Part shown: one piece after another, positions 8,401-18,264 of the stretch
Position numbering within the stretch: the first letter of the stretch is position 1
How the letters are laid out: each line of letters opens with the position of its first letter
DNA from: Podarcis raffonei
Lineage: Eukaryota; Chordata; Lepidosauria; Squamata; Lacertidae
DNA length: 64,000 nt
Direction of reading: 5' to 3'
Assembly (NCBI RefSeq): GCF_027172205.1
Contig: NC_070603.1
Coordinates: 41,922,501-41,986,500, forward strand
Translations under genes and position numbers: made by a program
The notes under the pieces: model-generated
Databases searched by the model: none
The model's input: the letters and a program-made list of their open reading frames with translations, nothing else
Told to the model about the DNA's origin: nothing

Positions 8401-10204
8401 TTTTAACATGGAAAGTAGCAGCATACTAGTCACGTCCATCGAAACCTCATTTTCTATGCCTCTGCCTTCTCCGCAGGAGTCACGTTGGGCCCATATCCAG
8501 AATACGGCCGCGAAGAAAACATTGATGCTGGGTACCATCAAGATGGCCACTTTGAATCTCTTCCAGAGTGTAGCCAAACAGATGAAGGAGGCTTTAATGG
8601 TGCCCGTGGAGGACACACACAAGCAGCTGGATATGGTACACGTGTCCCAAGTTCTCCACCTCTCTTCTCCAGGGTCTGGCAGTGCTTTTAGGCTATACCC
8701 GAAGGTCTCAGGGCAGAACAAAATCAAAATACACATGGGGTTGAGTGCCCTGAGGGGGCACCGTCTCTTGCGTTTCTGCCACCTGAGATGGTTGCTTCAC
8801 CCCGCCTCGTGAGTGGGCCATTTCTGTTTGCAAGCTGAGTATAAAGTCTTCAGTCCTTCATTGTTTGAGGCCCATCAATCCATGTTGTGACAAGGAGATA
8901 CAATTGGGAGGGCTTAAATCTGGTTCATCCAGAATGTATCTGGAAATGAAACACAGTGAGCTGGGACCTGTGGTGAATTGATGGCTCTTGTGCTACAGCA
9001 TGTTCTCTCTCCAGTGTAGTTTGGACATTGCTTTTCCCCACCAACCCCATAGTCCATAGTTCTACCAAGAGTTCTATCCTCCAGACCAGCAGCCCCAATT
9101 AAATCCCAAAGTAGCTTTCTTTTCTTTTAAAAAGAAGAGGAAGTAAAATCAGTTACGGTTCAGTGGGCGAAGGACATTAGGTACAATATACAGATGACAG
9201 AACGGGAAAATTTATGGAGAAATGAACTGAAATTTATGGCTTGCTTTACTATAAAGGAAAACTTTATGAAGATGCTATACAGATGGTACATCACACCCAG
9301 CAAATTGGGTAAAATGTACAAAACCAACTCAAATTTATGCTGGAGGTGTAGAGAACTAGAGGGAACAATGTACTATATGTGGTGGGGTTGTAAAGAAAAT
9401 AAAGAGCTTTTGGGAACTTAAATACAATAAACTAAAAAAATTGTTCAAAATAATGTTTATCAAAAAACCTGAAGCCTTCCTCTTAGGCATTATGGCATCA
9501 GACATTCTGAGAAAGAAAAGGAGGATTTTTATGTACACAACAACTGCAGTGAGAATGCTGATAGCCAAGGGACGGAAAGGAGATAAAATTCCAACAAAAG
9601 AAGAGTGGCAGGTTAAACTGTTTGAATATATGGAATTAGCAAATATGACAGAGAAGATCAGGTATCCATCAACCTAAAAGTTCAAAAAGGAATGAGAGAT
9701 TTATAGACAATATTTAAAAGAACATTGTCCCCACATTAAAACTTTAGGATGCTTTGAATAACTCTTGGAATAACATAGGGTAAAAAGAACACAAATACTT
9801 TAAGATTTAATACAGGTTGAGTTTATTGAAAAATAGAGGCAAGTAATAAGGAAACAAAGAACCCACACTAAGGAGGGTGAAAGTTGGTGGCTGAAATATT
9901 TTTGTGTTTCCATGTTGTATTGTTCTTTTTTCTTTTTATTTGTGAGTTATGTTTTGTGGTTTGTTTGTGTGTGTGTCATTTATAAACTAATAAAGACTGA
10001 AATAATAAAAAATAATAAAAATCCCAAAGTAGCCCCCAGTTCCAGCCTATGCTCTTGTGATGGCTGCCCCGCTACTTGTATTAATCAGATGTTCATCCTC
10101 TTTGTTCTCAGATCCAGCAGTTTATCCAGGACCTGTCTGACATCTGGTCAGAGGTGAAGAAGAAAGAGCAAAACAGATCGCTAACAGGAATGAACAAGGA
10201 GTGA
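2358..10204 (+). CDS. CCDC42: CCDC42, coiled-coil domain protein 42 (7 coding exons, complete)
   Basis: Spliced gene with coding exons 2358-2434, 3932-4037, 4470-4574, 5595-5792, 6957-7178, 8477-8635 and 10112-10204. All introns are GT-AG, phases are consistent, and the total is 319 codons plus TGA (human protein about 316). The product matches vertebrate CCDC42 along its length, for example [20 protein letters not shown] and [15 protein letters not shown]. It is almost entirely charged alpha-helical coiled coil of the DUF4200/CCDC42 family (CFAP73/MIA2 relatives), with no signal peptide or membrane segment. In mouse, CCDC42 sits at the manchette, the head-tail coupling apparatus and the sperm tail, and is needed for male fertility. 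Start choice: the first ATG (2358) has a modest context, while the in-frame ATG at 2367 lies in ACCACCATGG, an ideal Kozak context, and may be the real start (316 residues). An X-box at 2179-2191 suggests RFX control. The reading frame is intact. Confidence 0.95.
2715..3060 (+). repeat. Possible retroelement remnant in CCDC42 intron 1
   Basis: A coding-like stretch (about 2749-3043) rich in Glu, Gln and Arg, with [12 protein letters not shown] near 2865, is followed by an AATAAA-like site near 3010 and repeated TAAATA motifs. The look is of the 3' end of a retroelement polyprotein with its terminal region, possibly LTR-type. I cannot name the family. It is a broken fossil and no part of CCDC42. 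Confidence 0.25.
3932..4037 (+). CDS. CCDC42: CCDC42 coding exon 2
   Basis: The acceptor follows a pyrimidine tract ending TTATTAG at 3931; the donor GTGAGG starts at 4038. The exon completes codon 26 (Met) and encodes residues to 61, including the family motif [13 protein letters not shown]. The variable stretch before it ([10 protein letters not shown]) is acidic, as in mammals. Confidence 0.9.
4470..4574 (+). CDS. CCDC42: CCDC42 coding exon 3
   Basis: Thirty-five codons, phase 0 at both ends (residues 62-96). The acceptor is CTTTCAG and the donor GTATTT. The core [16 protein letters not shown] then KFEQFIQ matches the human protein closely. This is the start of the DUF4200-type helix. Confidence 0.92.
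4700..4850 (-). repeat. tRNA-Lys-type SINE
   Basis: Read on the minus strand: a head like tRNA-Lys (GATAGCTCAATCGGTTGGGC then GAGACTCTTAATCTCA), with the CTT anticodon arm visible, followed by the common reptile SINE tail that ends CAATTCTATGATTCT. It lies in CCDC42 intron 3. It is a SINE and not a tRNA gene, because the acceptor stem does not close. Confidence 0.8.
5327..5517 (+). repeat. tRNA-derived SINE (GTAGCTCAGTGGTAGAGC type)
   Basis: The head resembles ATAGCTCGGTGGTAGAGCAC with a B-box-like TTCAATCCC, then a diverged body and an end like GGGCAACTTCCTATGCACTT. It is the same family as the copies near 12355, 23037, 26262, 32365 and 59811. It is in CCDC42 intron 3, close before exon 4. 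Confidence 0.7.
5595..5792 (+). CDS. CCDC42: CCDC42 coding exon 4
   Basis: Sixty-six codons (residues 97-162), phase 0. It opens with [18 protein letters not shown], nearly identical to human, continues through a Lys/Glu/Gln-rich coiled coil and ends [13 protein letters not shown]. The acceptor is CATTAG and the donor GTACGT. Confidence 0.94.
5999..6339 (-). repeat. Sauria SINE, copy 2
   Basis: A full-body Sauria SINE in CCDC42 intron 4, minus orientation, with the tail repeat GTAAAGGTAAAGG at its left end. It is older than most copies here. Its tRNA-like head is interrupted at 6339 by a hAT-type insertion. Confidence 0.88.
6340..6493. mobile_element. hAT-type MITE inserted in a Sauria SINE
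   Basis: 154 bp with terminal inverted repeats CAGTGCTTTTT / AAAAAGCACTG. It is flanked by a perfect 8-bp target duplication GGTTTAGC (6332-6339 and 6494-6501), the hAT signature. Nothing in it codes for a transposase, so it was mobilised in trans. It sits inside the head of the SINE at 5999. Confidence 0.8.
6509..6588 (+). repeat. 40-bp tandem duplication
   Basis: Two adjacent 40-bp units (6509-6548 and 6549-6588), beginning CTACAGTTGATGCTAAAC, differ at one base. It is probably a recent local duplication in CCDC42 intron 4. Confidence 0.85.
6957..7178 (+). CDS. CCDC42: CCDC42 coding exon 5
   Basis: Seventy-four codons (residues 163-236), phase 0. [15 protein letters not shown] and [12 protein letters not shown] then [18 protein letters not shown] are the recognisable blocks. 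It ends with TGG directly before donor GTAAGG, as in mammals. Confidence 0.95.
7560..7770. repeat. Unclassified interspersed repeat (ACAGTTCCCATGATTCTTT type)
   Basis: Carries the motif CTACAGTTCCCATGATTCTT followed by AAGTGGCATGATACTTCTTT, also seen in diverged form near 12555-12690 and 42240-42420. Because it recurs three times in the window it is an interspersed repeat. I cannot name its family. Confidence 0.45.
7786..7926 (-). repeat. tRNA-derived SINE with AATCATAGC tail
   Basis: On the minus strand, a tRNA-like head (AGTTCAGCTGGTTAGAGC, then a B-box-like GGTTCAATCC) leads into the tail shared with the SINE at 4700. It lies in CCDC42 intron 5. Confidence 0.7.
8477..8635 (+). CDS. CCDC42: CCDC42 coding exon 6
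   Basis: Fifty-three codons (residues 237-289), phase 0. It contains [15 protein letters not shown] and [12 protein letters not shown], the most conserved stretch with human, and ends EDTHKQLDM. The acceptor is TCCGCAG and the donor GTACAC, a slightly weak donor. Confidence 0.95.
9116..10018 (+). mobile_element. 5'-truncated L1 LINE with 15-bp target duplication
   Basis: In CCDC42 intron 6. The sequence translates to the end of L1 ORF2 ([20 protein letters not shown], then [20 protein letters not shown], then the zinc-knuckle-like [10 protein letters not shown]). It is followed by a 3' UTR and a degenerate A-rich tail (AATAATAAAAAATAATAAAA). The target-site duplication AAATCCCAAAGTAGC is perfect (9101-9115 and 10019-10033). 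Only the last part of ORF2 remains and it carries stops and frame breaks, so the copy cannot move. The exact duplication implies a fairly young insertion. Confidence 0.9.
10112..10204 (+). CDS. CCDC42: CCDC42 coding exon 7 and stop
   Basis: Thirty codons plus TGA at 10202-10204 (residues 290-319). [20 protein letters not shown] matches the mammalian C-terminus; the last ten residues are lineage-specific. The acceptor is TGTTCTCAG. Confidence 0.93.
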   Translation: MQQFIQDLSDIWSEVKKKEQNRSLTGMNKE

Positions 10205-10443
10205 CCCAGGAGGTGTCAGAAAAAGAGTATAATGGTCCCTGCTTCTCTTCTCTCAGAGAACCCCCTCAGCTGTGCTTTGCTTGTCCTTTGGAATGGTTGA
10301 TGCCCCACGACTGCATTTTAATCAATATCCTTCCCACCCTTTACTTTCCCTTCACCGGAAACAAAACATAGTCTGTATGGTATATAAAGAGAATATTTTA
10401 GTTAGTGGAGCCTTGGGTTCTCATCTGCCTTTGTTTCCACATG

Positions 10444-10449
10444 AATAAA
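10444..10449 (+). terminator. CCDC42: CCDC42 polyadenylation signal
   Basis: AATAAA 240 bp after the stop codon, followed by TG-rich sequence. It is the first canonical hexamer after the coding end, so the 3' UTR is probably about 260 bases. Confidence 0.7.
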
Positions 10450-10465
10450 ATGAATCCTGTGCCAC

Positions 10466-10806
10466 AGACCCACCGTTGGCAGCCTGTCGATAAGTTGTTT
10501 GGAACTGGGTGGCCTGCCAAACATGTGCTCTTTGCGGGAAGTATTCTGCAATCCCAATGCATTTGTGGTGGATTTATACTGACCTGCCCACACACCACTC
10601 CTCTTGATTAGTTGATTTTTGCCAAAGCTATTGCCTTACTGGCATCAGGGTTTGAATAGATGCACAATAGCACAACGACAGCAAGACCAGCCCCTGCCCT
10701 CCAAATATTTGTACAGGGTTTCAGCAGGAAGTCACAGGACATTCAGTGATTGGAAACAAAGCAGGATGCACACCCCGAAACCTTTTCAGGCACAAACAGT
10801 GTTGAA
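10466..10806. other. Intergenic tract, nothing recognised
   Basis: Begins just past the CCDC42 polyadenylation site. I see no exon or named repeat before the Sauria SINE. Confidence 0.4.
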
Positions 10807-11165
10807 GGTAAAAAGGTAAAGGGACCCCTGACGATTAGGTCCAGTCGTGGCCGACTTTGGGGTTGCAGCGCTCATCTCGCTTTATTGGCCGAGGGAGCCG
10901 GCATACAGCTTCCAGGTCATGTGGCCAGCATGACTAAGCCGCTTCTGGTGAACCAGAGCAGTGCATGGAAAAACTGTTTACCTTCCCACCAGAGTGGTAC
11001 CTATTTATCTACTTGCACTTTGACGTGCTTTTGAACTGCTAGGTGGGCAGGAGCAGGGACCGAGCAACAGGAGTTCACCCAGTCACGGGGATTCGAACTG
11101 CTGACCTTCTGATCGGCAAGTCCTAGGCTCTGTGGTTTAACCCATCGTGCAAAACTGCCCCACCC
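10807..11165 (-). repeat. Sauria SINE, copy 3
   Basis: Near full-length and minus orientation: tail AAGGTAAAGGGACCCCTGAC at the left, conserved body, and B-box-like GATTCGAACTG at 11089-11099. The outer part of the tRNA head (past 11140) is diverged. Confidence 0.9.
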
Positions 11166-11599
11166 TGATACTACCATATGCACAAATCATCATCATGATT
11201 ACACGGCACCAATGAAAGGAGATGAACTAGGCAGGCATCACTCCCAGGAGAGAAAAGTGACTCTGGTATGCTGCAGGCCCCACGGTAAGTGGTGTGGTGC
11301 CCAGTGTTCCCTGCCCCCCCCCCACTCCTCTGGACACTAACCAAAGAAGCCCAACCTCCTAAACGTGATAAGTCTTGAAGGCTGAATTATGCTTGCCCTG
11401 GTATGTTCGTCTTGAGAGAAGGGGGCTTCATCCCAATGTTAAGATATGAGAATTTAAGGGCACAGGGCTAGGCAAGTTCACCCAGATGTTCCAAGGCCTG
11501 AAGGATGATCTCTGTCTCTTCTGGAGGCAGAAGGAATGCCAAGCAGTTGCTTAAGTAAGGTGCTTGTATTACATCTAGATATGAACTTCACGAATTAAC

Positions 11600-12200
11600 T
11601 CCTTGGCCAGCAGCAGCGGAGAAGAAAATGATCACTGGAGCCAGGAGCTCTTTATAGCGCTGGGTGGCTGTTGATCCTCCCTGGGAAGCAGAGCTACTAC
11701 GGCTTGCTGAGGAGCGCTCTGAGTACAGCTATCTGTGCTGCAACAGGCAGCTGATTGTTGCAAAGGAACAGACAGCCAAGTGCAGAGCTGACACGCTCGC
11801 CTCCCTGTCGCTAGAATGACAATTAGCATTCCGCACTCGGGAGTCTTCCATTCAGCAAAGAGCGCGACGGTGATTAGAGCGAGAGCAGCGCAGATCCCGG
11901 AAGCTCATCCCGTCCATTCAGCAGGCGGCAGCAAAGGAGCTGAGCCTCAGACAGCAGCCTTTGCCGAGAGTGCCCCGGTGCTGGCGTCATCGCTTGGCTC
12001 TGCAGTGCAGTCAGGTGGAGCTGATGACGCAAATGCAACCGGGATGAGTTGGGAGCGGGGGAAATGTCTCGTCTTGGGAGGCCACGATGACTCATCCTGC
12101 CAGGGGGCTGAAGGGCCTGCACACATTTTGCGGCATGTTCAGGGAGTTGGGGAGGGGGACCCAGTGGGTTCTGACCCTGAAACCCGAAGGAACTGATAGA
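11600..12200. promoter_or_regulatory. GC-rich repeat-poor block with AP-1/CRE-like sites; candidate enhancer
   Basis: This stretch is GC-richer than its flanks, contains scattered CpGs, and has no recognisable repeat. It holds a perfect AP-1 site TGACTCA at 12088-12094 and a composite TGATGACGCAAATGCAA at 12022-12038 (CRE/AP-1-like next to a C/EBP- or octamer-like half). An open frame at 11816-12196 has no family match and no splice support. A regulatory element or a small CpG-type promoter is possible; this is inference only. Confidence 0.3.
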
Positions 12201-12354
12201 AGAAAGGGGATCTCGGAGAAAAATGGATTACTACCTCCCACTCCTACGGAGTTCTAAAAGTGCGGAGTGGCATGTTCACTTACGAGAGAGGATTTGGGCT
12301 TCTCGACAGACATTAGGTCTGAGCACCAGTAGGGACACAGGTCAGCGCCACTGA

Positions 12355-12492
12355 TCACCTGCTTTTCATGCAGGATGTCTCAGGTTCATTCTCTGACATC
12401 TTCAAATATGAGTGTCCTCTGTCCAAAACCCTGGATAGTCTCTGACAGACTGCAGAAAGTACTGCACTAAATGAAGCAGCTTCCTATTTTCT
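12355..12492 (+). repeat. Diverged tRNA-derived SINE
   Basis: Follows the pattern of the SINE family at 5327 and 59811: CTGCTTTTCATGCAGGATGT, CAGGTTCATTCTC (B-box remnant), CCCTGGATAGTCTCTGACAG and the end GAAGCAGCTTCCTAT. Old. Confidence 0.6.
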
Positions 12493-12554
12493 TAACATCC
12501 TATGTTGCCAGCATTATAACATCACCACCCCAGGCATTTTGTTTCCCAGCTAAT

Positions 12555-12690
12555 ATTGAACCCCTTTGGGTGACAATTCCTTTGGGCATGCCCACATTAT
12601 AAACTGACCCGCTATCTTATACTAATTGCACTGTCACAGCTTCCTCCAAGGAATCGTGGGAATTGTAGCTTGTTGGAGGTGCCGAGGTTT
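12555..12690. repeat. Unclassified interspersed repeat, second copy
   Basis: Shares CCTCCAAGGAATCGTGGGAA then TTGTAGCTTGTTGG with the repeat at 7560-7770, in diverged form. Confidence 0.35.
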
Positions 12691-15600
12691 CCCTCTGACA
12701 GCACACATGCACACAGACTCTTCACAGAACTGCTCTTTCCCAGGGAATGGCTGTTGAAAAAGCTGAAGTGTGGAGTGTATAGATTAACCTCAAATCATTT
12801 TTGTGATCATTGGCTCAGCAGAGATAACGAAAGTCAAAAGAACAGCAAAAATGCAGCTCCACGTTTGCATGTTGGAAGTTGGACAGCTTTACTTCCTAAA
12901 ACCACTGCTTTCGCCCTTACAAATCTGAGGTCCAAAGGAGATCTGACTTGATACGGCTTCCATTCAGTTTCCAAATGAAAGGCTTTGTCAAGACAGTTTG
13001 AACTAAAAGGACGGACAACGTTGCCCCTCTCTCAAAGGCAGCCTGGCAGAGGGTGTGACCTGCTACAGCACACTTGTACACAGCTTAAGCATGCTTCTAA
13101 ACTGGAGCAAACAAGATTTCATTGCAACAACCGATACAATTAGCTGCATAAAGGCTGAAAATAGGACAAGTTATGAGTTTTCATTTAATTGTGGTGCAAC
13201 ATGAGCTGTTAAGAAAATGAGGAAATTAGTCAGTCGTCATTGATTAACGTCCTGCAGTGGTGATGGCAACACAGTGTGACATGAATTAGGGCTGGATCCT
13301 TCCCTTGTGTAAATCTAGGGCAATTCTGCTGTAAATCATTGGCTTCATCTTAAACAGAGAAAGGTTCGTTCACGCTAGATGAGAATCTCTCTGTTGGAAA
13401 CCAATGAGAGAGGCATAGCTATTGGTTTAGACCGAGTGTATCATACATCATCAGCTTGAATGAAATAAGTGGTCATTTCCAGCTAAAGATGTTAACACCA
13501 GGATCACGCAGTGAACTTGAAAGCCATTGCAAAGCGATTAATAATGTCAGTATCACAACCAGTTGTGAGCCAAAAATCTAACAACTTAAGTGTCTTTAAA
13601 GGGTGAATTTGTTCGATCTGATGGACAAAGAGAAAAGTTGGTTTTCTCTTTAGAGATACTAAAACAGTTCAGTTAACAGCATGAGAGCAAGGTTTGGGCT
13701 CGGTTAATGAAGCTCATGGAAAGTCATGCTGAGACTTGGAATTTGTTAAGCACCAGCAACAATTGCTAATGATTTATGCTAAAATGAAATGTGCCAAGGA
13801 ATATTTATAGGATATGTACCTCCCAGAAAGTGTACACTCAGGTTGGTGCATGAGAAATATCTTCAGTGGAAATAATTAGAATCCCATAAGGATAGATTAT
13901 ATAGTAAAAACACTGGGCATTACCCAGTGAGCAGAGGGAGCAATCAGGGAAATTGGACAGCCAAAGTTAAGTGGGTGAGGGCTTGTCCACTGCCTGGATT
14001 GGATAACTCTGGAAGCCCCATATAAGACACTCTGAGGGCTTTTCAAAGGATGAACTGGGTATAAGTAAAATGGGTTTTAAAGAGAGCAATATCAAAGTGT
14101 ACAGAACAGCAAAGGTCCACACTGAAATGCCATAATGCCCACTACATGCAATGTGCTTTCAGATGGTGATGGACCTGAAAACTAAGGATGGGGAGGATTT
14201 CAGTTCAAGTCACATTTTAATATTAATATAAATCTACTTAATTCACACTTCCTGAAACAGTATGTGAACCGATCTGCAGCTGTCCTTCAAAATTCACACT
14301 TGCCTGATTTTTTCAATGCAGTTGTCCCACCAAAGAAAGTGTACTAAAATGTGTATATTCTGGAAGAGTGTGCACAAAAAAGCACATGTCAGTGCAGGTA
14401 TCACACAATAATGCATTATATAGGGAAAACATATATGCAAAATAGGCAACACTGCATACCTAAATGTCCTTGTTAAGAGAAACATGTGCTTAAATGCTGG
14501 CAAATTTCCACGAGGACTTTAAAAAAGAAACCAATGAGGAAATGCAATGAACCAGATTTAAAATTGGAAAAACGAGAAACAGAAAGAAATAGAAACAGAC
14601 AAATTTGCCCATCTGTACCCAATATTCCCAACCAAAGAGCTGTATTCCCATGTGGGTAACCTGGGCCATGCTTGCTTGGGGCTGATGAGAGTTGTAACTC
14701 AGTAGCATCTGAAGGGCCAAAGGTCCTCACATCTGCTCTACTGCCCCAAAGTTCTTCCCTGGCACCACCACTGCTAGCACAAGTAAGGCAGAAAGAAGTC
14801 GCTCTGTGATGACTCCTTATGAGTGAATAAGCCATTTATTCATTTGGTTTGGCCAGTCTTTAGCTGGGTCCTGGCTCCTTTTGGACAGTGAAACTGTGCT
14901 AGAGATTCTGCTTGTAGAGTTTTCATCACAGCAGGCAAAATAAAGTTGATGCTCTCATCCCCCAGAATGCCAAGAGAAAAAGTATTGCTCTCTTATCTCT
15001 CCCTTGCAAAATAACCTGTCAAAATATGAGTTCCAAGAGGGATTTCTCCTGCATGCCTTTAAGTCAGAACGACAGCCTTGACTGGTTCCAACAATATACA
15101 AAAGGCTGTGTTGTTTCCTCCCCATTGGCTCCCAAACATGGGGGAAAGGACTTGAACTCCTGCATATCACAAACGCTGGACATATGGGGAGAAGTTCACT
15201 GAAAGAAAAGCCCTCCGAAAAGGAAAAGAAAAGGCTTGGCGCCTGATCATACAATTTCCCTTGGTTTTTCCAAGCACCAAGTGAGAGGCTCATGTTCTCA
15301 CAACCAGAATCCCATTCTAATGGTGTCAGTATGGGATCCCACCACTCCAAATGGGTCCCAGCTACATTAGAGCTAGCAACCACACCACATATACAAGGGT
15401 GTGCCCTGTTGCAAGTTCTGACATGGAGTATGCACGACTCTGCATGGGTTTGGCTATGTTAGAAAAGACGATATTGATGTGTTGTAGCTGGATTCCTCTT
15501 GCAGATTGGGATGAACCAAGGAGGCAAGCATGAAGTCAGTGGTGTGAGCCTGGGTCCACAAAGGCAACAAAACAACCCCCTGCACAAAAAAGGCTACAAC

Positions 15601-16194
15601 CAGGCTTATGTTCAGCATCCAGATGTTTTCTGTTTCTATGAAAGGCCTCATCCAGACTTAGTCTTGTCCTGCCTGCCGCTTGTCCTCCAGGAAAACTTGA
15701 TCTTTACCACTGAGTCAGAGCAAACATCTGTTGGGTTTTTCTGGGGATTGATATTTGCTCCAATTCTGTGCTAAAGAGTGGGCTTTCCTGGAGAAAACCA
15801 CTTGGACCTGTGCTTTCTAGGCACGGGACAAGTAGGAGTGTGGATGAGCAAGGCTGAGCTTATTTTCCCAGGCTGGTGTCCCTCTATCATGGTCCCTAAC
15901 ACTGCCCCTCCAACTGAAGTGGTGGCAAAGGGTGGCAAATGATCTGTGATGTTAAATGGGTGGTGGAATGCCACCAGTACCAAAAAATCAGCTCCTAGCA
16001 GGCATAGGCAACAATTCCTAAGAAGAGAGTCATTGCAGTGGCTTCGTCCCTGTTCACTTTTCCTGGCTAGAGCCCAGAAATGGAAGGGCGGTTGCTAAGA
16101 AGAAGTAGCAGGAAACAAATGCAAGAGATTTGGACGGTGCCGATCTTACTCAGCAGCACATTGTTCAAATGCTTCCAGAATCAGTTGCTATATG
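12691..16194. other. Long gene-free tract; 12960-14000 looks unusually repeat-free
   Basis: No exon can be supported. From about 12960 to 14000 the DNA is AT-rich, lacks any repeat I recognise, and contains homeodomain-like TTAATTG/ATTAAC sites and CAAT-like words, the texture of conserved non-coding sequence. 14100-16190 is plain intergenic DNA. The open frames here have no family resemblance. Confidence 0.3.
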
Positions 16195-16202
16195 CTTTGG
16201 AG

Positions 16203-16523
16203 CAGGGGTCAGCAAGCTTTTTCAGCCATGGGCTGGTCCACCGTCCCTCAGACCATGTGGTGGGCAGGACTATATTTTTCGGGGAGAGGATGAACTAATT
16301 CCTACGCCCCACAAATAACCCAGAGATGCATTTTAAATAAAAGCACACATTCTAATTATGTAAAAACACCAGGCAAGCCCCACAATAAGCCAGAGATACA
16401 TATTAAATAAAAGGACACATTCCACTCATGTAAAAACATGCTGATTCCCAGACTGTCTGCGGGCCGGATTGAGAAGGTGATTGGGCCGCATCCGGCCCCC
16501 GGGCTTTAGGTTGCCTACCCCTG
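16203..16523. mobile_element. hAT (Charlie-like) non-autonomous element
   Basis: 321 bp starting CAGGGGTCAGCAAGC and ending GGTTGCCTACCCCTG, imperfect inverted termini of the Charlie type. The flanking 8-bp duplication CTTTGGAG is perfect (16195-16202 and 16524-16531). No transposase is encoded. An internal near-duplication (AAATAACCCAGAGATGCATT / AATAAGCCAGAGATACATAT) is present. Confidence 0.88.
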
Positions 16524-16959
16524 CTTTGGAGTTTCATCTCCCTGTGCTGCCACTTTATAAGCCAATGTACCTGCTGTGCTTCTTAGAGAGCAGTGCCTGT
16601 GCTGCCCTCTATTGGTTGCTTAGCAGTAGGGAACATTTCATATATTGCAAACCTGGATCTGACCACCCACCCACTGCATGAAGCCCACAGTCATGGAAAG
16701 GATGGAATCTCATCTCACCAACTGCAGGACAGTCTGCTTGCCTATCAGGCCTGGTTATACTAAAGGCGCTTCATCATATTTTCTGATTCAGTAGGATTGC
16801 CAGCTTCACGACCTGCTTCTGTGCCTTTAACAGAGGAATTAGCAGGCGATAGCATTTACTGGCATGTTGTGAGAAGCTTTCCCCTAGCGGAACCCCTGTT
16901 TGAGTAAGCTGCTGCTAAAGGCACAGTGCCAGAGGCTCATTAAAATGCTAGCAGCCTTG

Positions 16960-17288
16960 TGTGGGAGCCAGGAAGTCATGGCAAAGGCTTGTAGCGCCAC
17001 CTGGTGCCTCGCTGACCTCAGTGACCTGCATGTCCGTGCCTTGCAGTGTATTAAGTGCATAACCTTATATGGCGATGGGTGGGTAAAAGCCATGACCGGA
17101 TGTAGGTAACGTGAGACATTGGCAAACGGCCATGCGACAGGAGAGAGGAGAGAACAAAGGATAATAAAAGATACCGGAGAGGAGAGAAGAAGTTCGAATG
17201 AGCTGCCCTCCATCCATGAAAATATTGCTGGCTCTCTGTGTCTTTATTTTATGCTAAACAGTGCCATTTGTGATGGCTGGCTCCGTCA
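16960..17288 (+). repeat. 5' LTR of the class II ERV fossil
   Basis: 329 bp from TGTGGGAGCC to GGCTCCGTCA, which are near-inverted ends. The shared body is repeated at 17738-18026. Confidence 0.85.
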
Positions 17289-17737
17289 AGTGGTGCCCCG
17301 TGTGAGGCAGAATAAAAGAAACGTCTGAGGCTTTTAAAAGAAAACCGTGTGAGGTTTTTTGATCCACGCAGCGGATATCATCGACTCACCACGTCCGGCA
17401 AGGGTTCCAAGCGCTACACATCTTAAAAAGATCCCAGTGAGTTCGATCCCTTTTATCTTGATTTTTGAAAAATGGGCAGCTCTTTGTCTACTCCCCAACA
17501 TAAATTTTTAAAAGACTTAAAATTTCTCCTCTCCTCCAACAAATTGAAAGTTCCTGAGGGTGATTTGATACAGCTCATTCTGGCCATCGATGAGCATTGC
17601 CCATGGTTTCCTCAAGATTGAACTTGGGAATTAAAACATTGGGATAAGATTGGAACACATTTTCACGGACACCCCAGCATTGGTGTTCGGATTCTAAATG
17701 CATGGTGCAAGGTTCATTACGCCATGGGCTCTTTAAC

Positions 17738-18026
17738 AGCGCCACCTGGTGCCTCGCTGACCTCAGTGACCTGCATGTCCGTGCCTTGCAGTGTATTAAG
17801 TGCATAACCTTATATGGCGATGGGTGGGTAAAAGCCATGACCGGATGTAGGTAACGTGAAACATTGGCAAACGGCCATGCGACAGGAGAGAACAAAGGAT
17901 AATAAAAGATACCGGAGAGGAGAGAAGAAGTTCGAATGAGCTGCCCTCCATCCATGAAAATATTGCTGGCTCTCTGTGTCTTTATTTTATGCTAAACAGC
18001 GCCATTTGTGACAGCTGGCTCCGTCA
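17738..18026 (+). repeat. 3' LTR (partial) of the class II ERV fossil
   Basis: Direct repeat of most of 16960-17288, ending in the same GGCTCCGTCA and followed by the target duplication GCCTTG. Confidence 0.85.
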
Positions 18027-18264
18027 GCCTTGTGCTTCAGGAGCTGTTCCTGCTGGTGACATCCTTGTGAGAACTACAGCCTACACAAACAGTGTGACAT
18101 TCCCCTAATGAGAGTCCTATACATTTCAGCATCCAAGCTAAAATGTTGCTTGTTGTTTGAACATTGATATCCTGCATTTCTCTGATGAAATACTCTGGGC
18201 AGCTTATAGATAAAAATGCAAAATGCAACACAATTAAAATAAGTCCTGACCATAAAGTGAAATA

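Larger units (their letters stand above)
16960..18026 (+). mobile_element. Endogenous retrovirus fossil, class II (betaretrovirus-like)
   Basis: Parts in order: LTR (16960-17288, ends TG...CA), a tRNA-Lys-type primer binding site (17291-17308), a leader, the beginning of a gag matrix region (from 17472, with the Met-Gly-Ser myristoylation-type start usual in betaretroviruses), then a partial second LTR (17738-18026). A 6-bp target duplication GCCTTG flanks it (16954-16959 and 18027-18032), as expected for this class. The inside is a small remnant of a provirus; the copy is broken and codes for no complete viral protein. The LTRs are nearly identical, so the insertion looks fairly young. Confidence 0.85.

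Noticed and set aside
17575-17955. Frames on both strands across the repeated block at 16.9-18.0 kb, looking like a duplicated gene
   Set aside because: The repetition is a pair of LTRs of one ERV fossil, shown by the 6-bp duplication and primer binding site.
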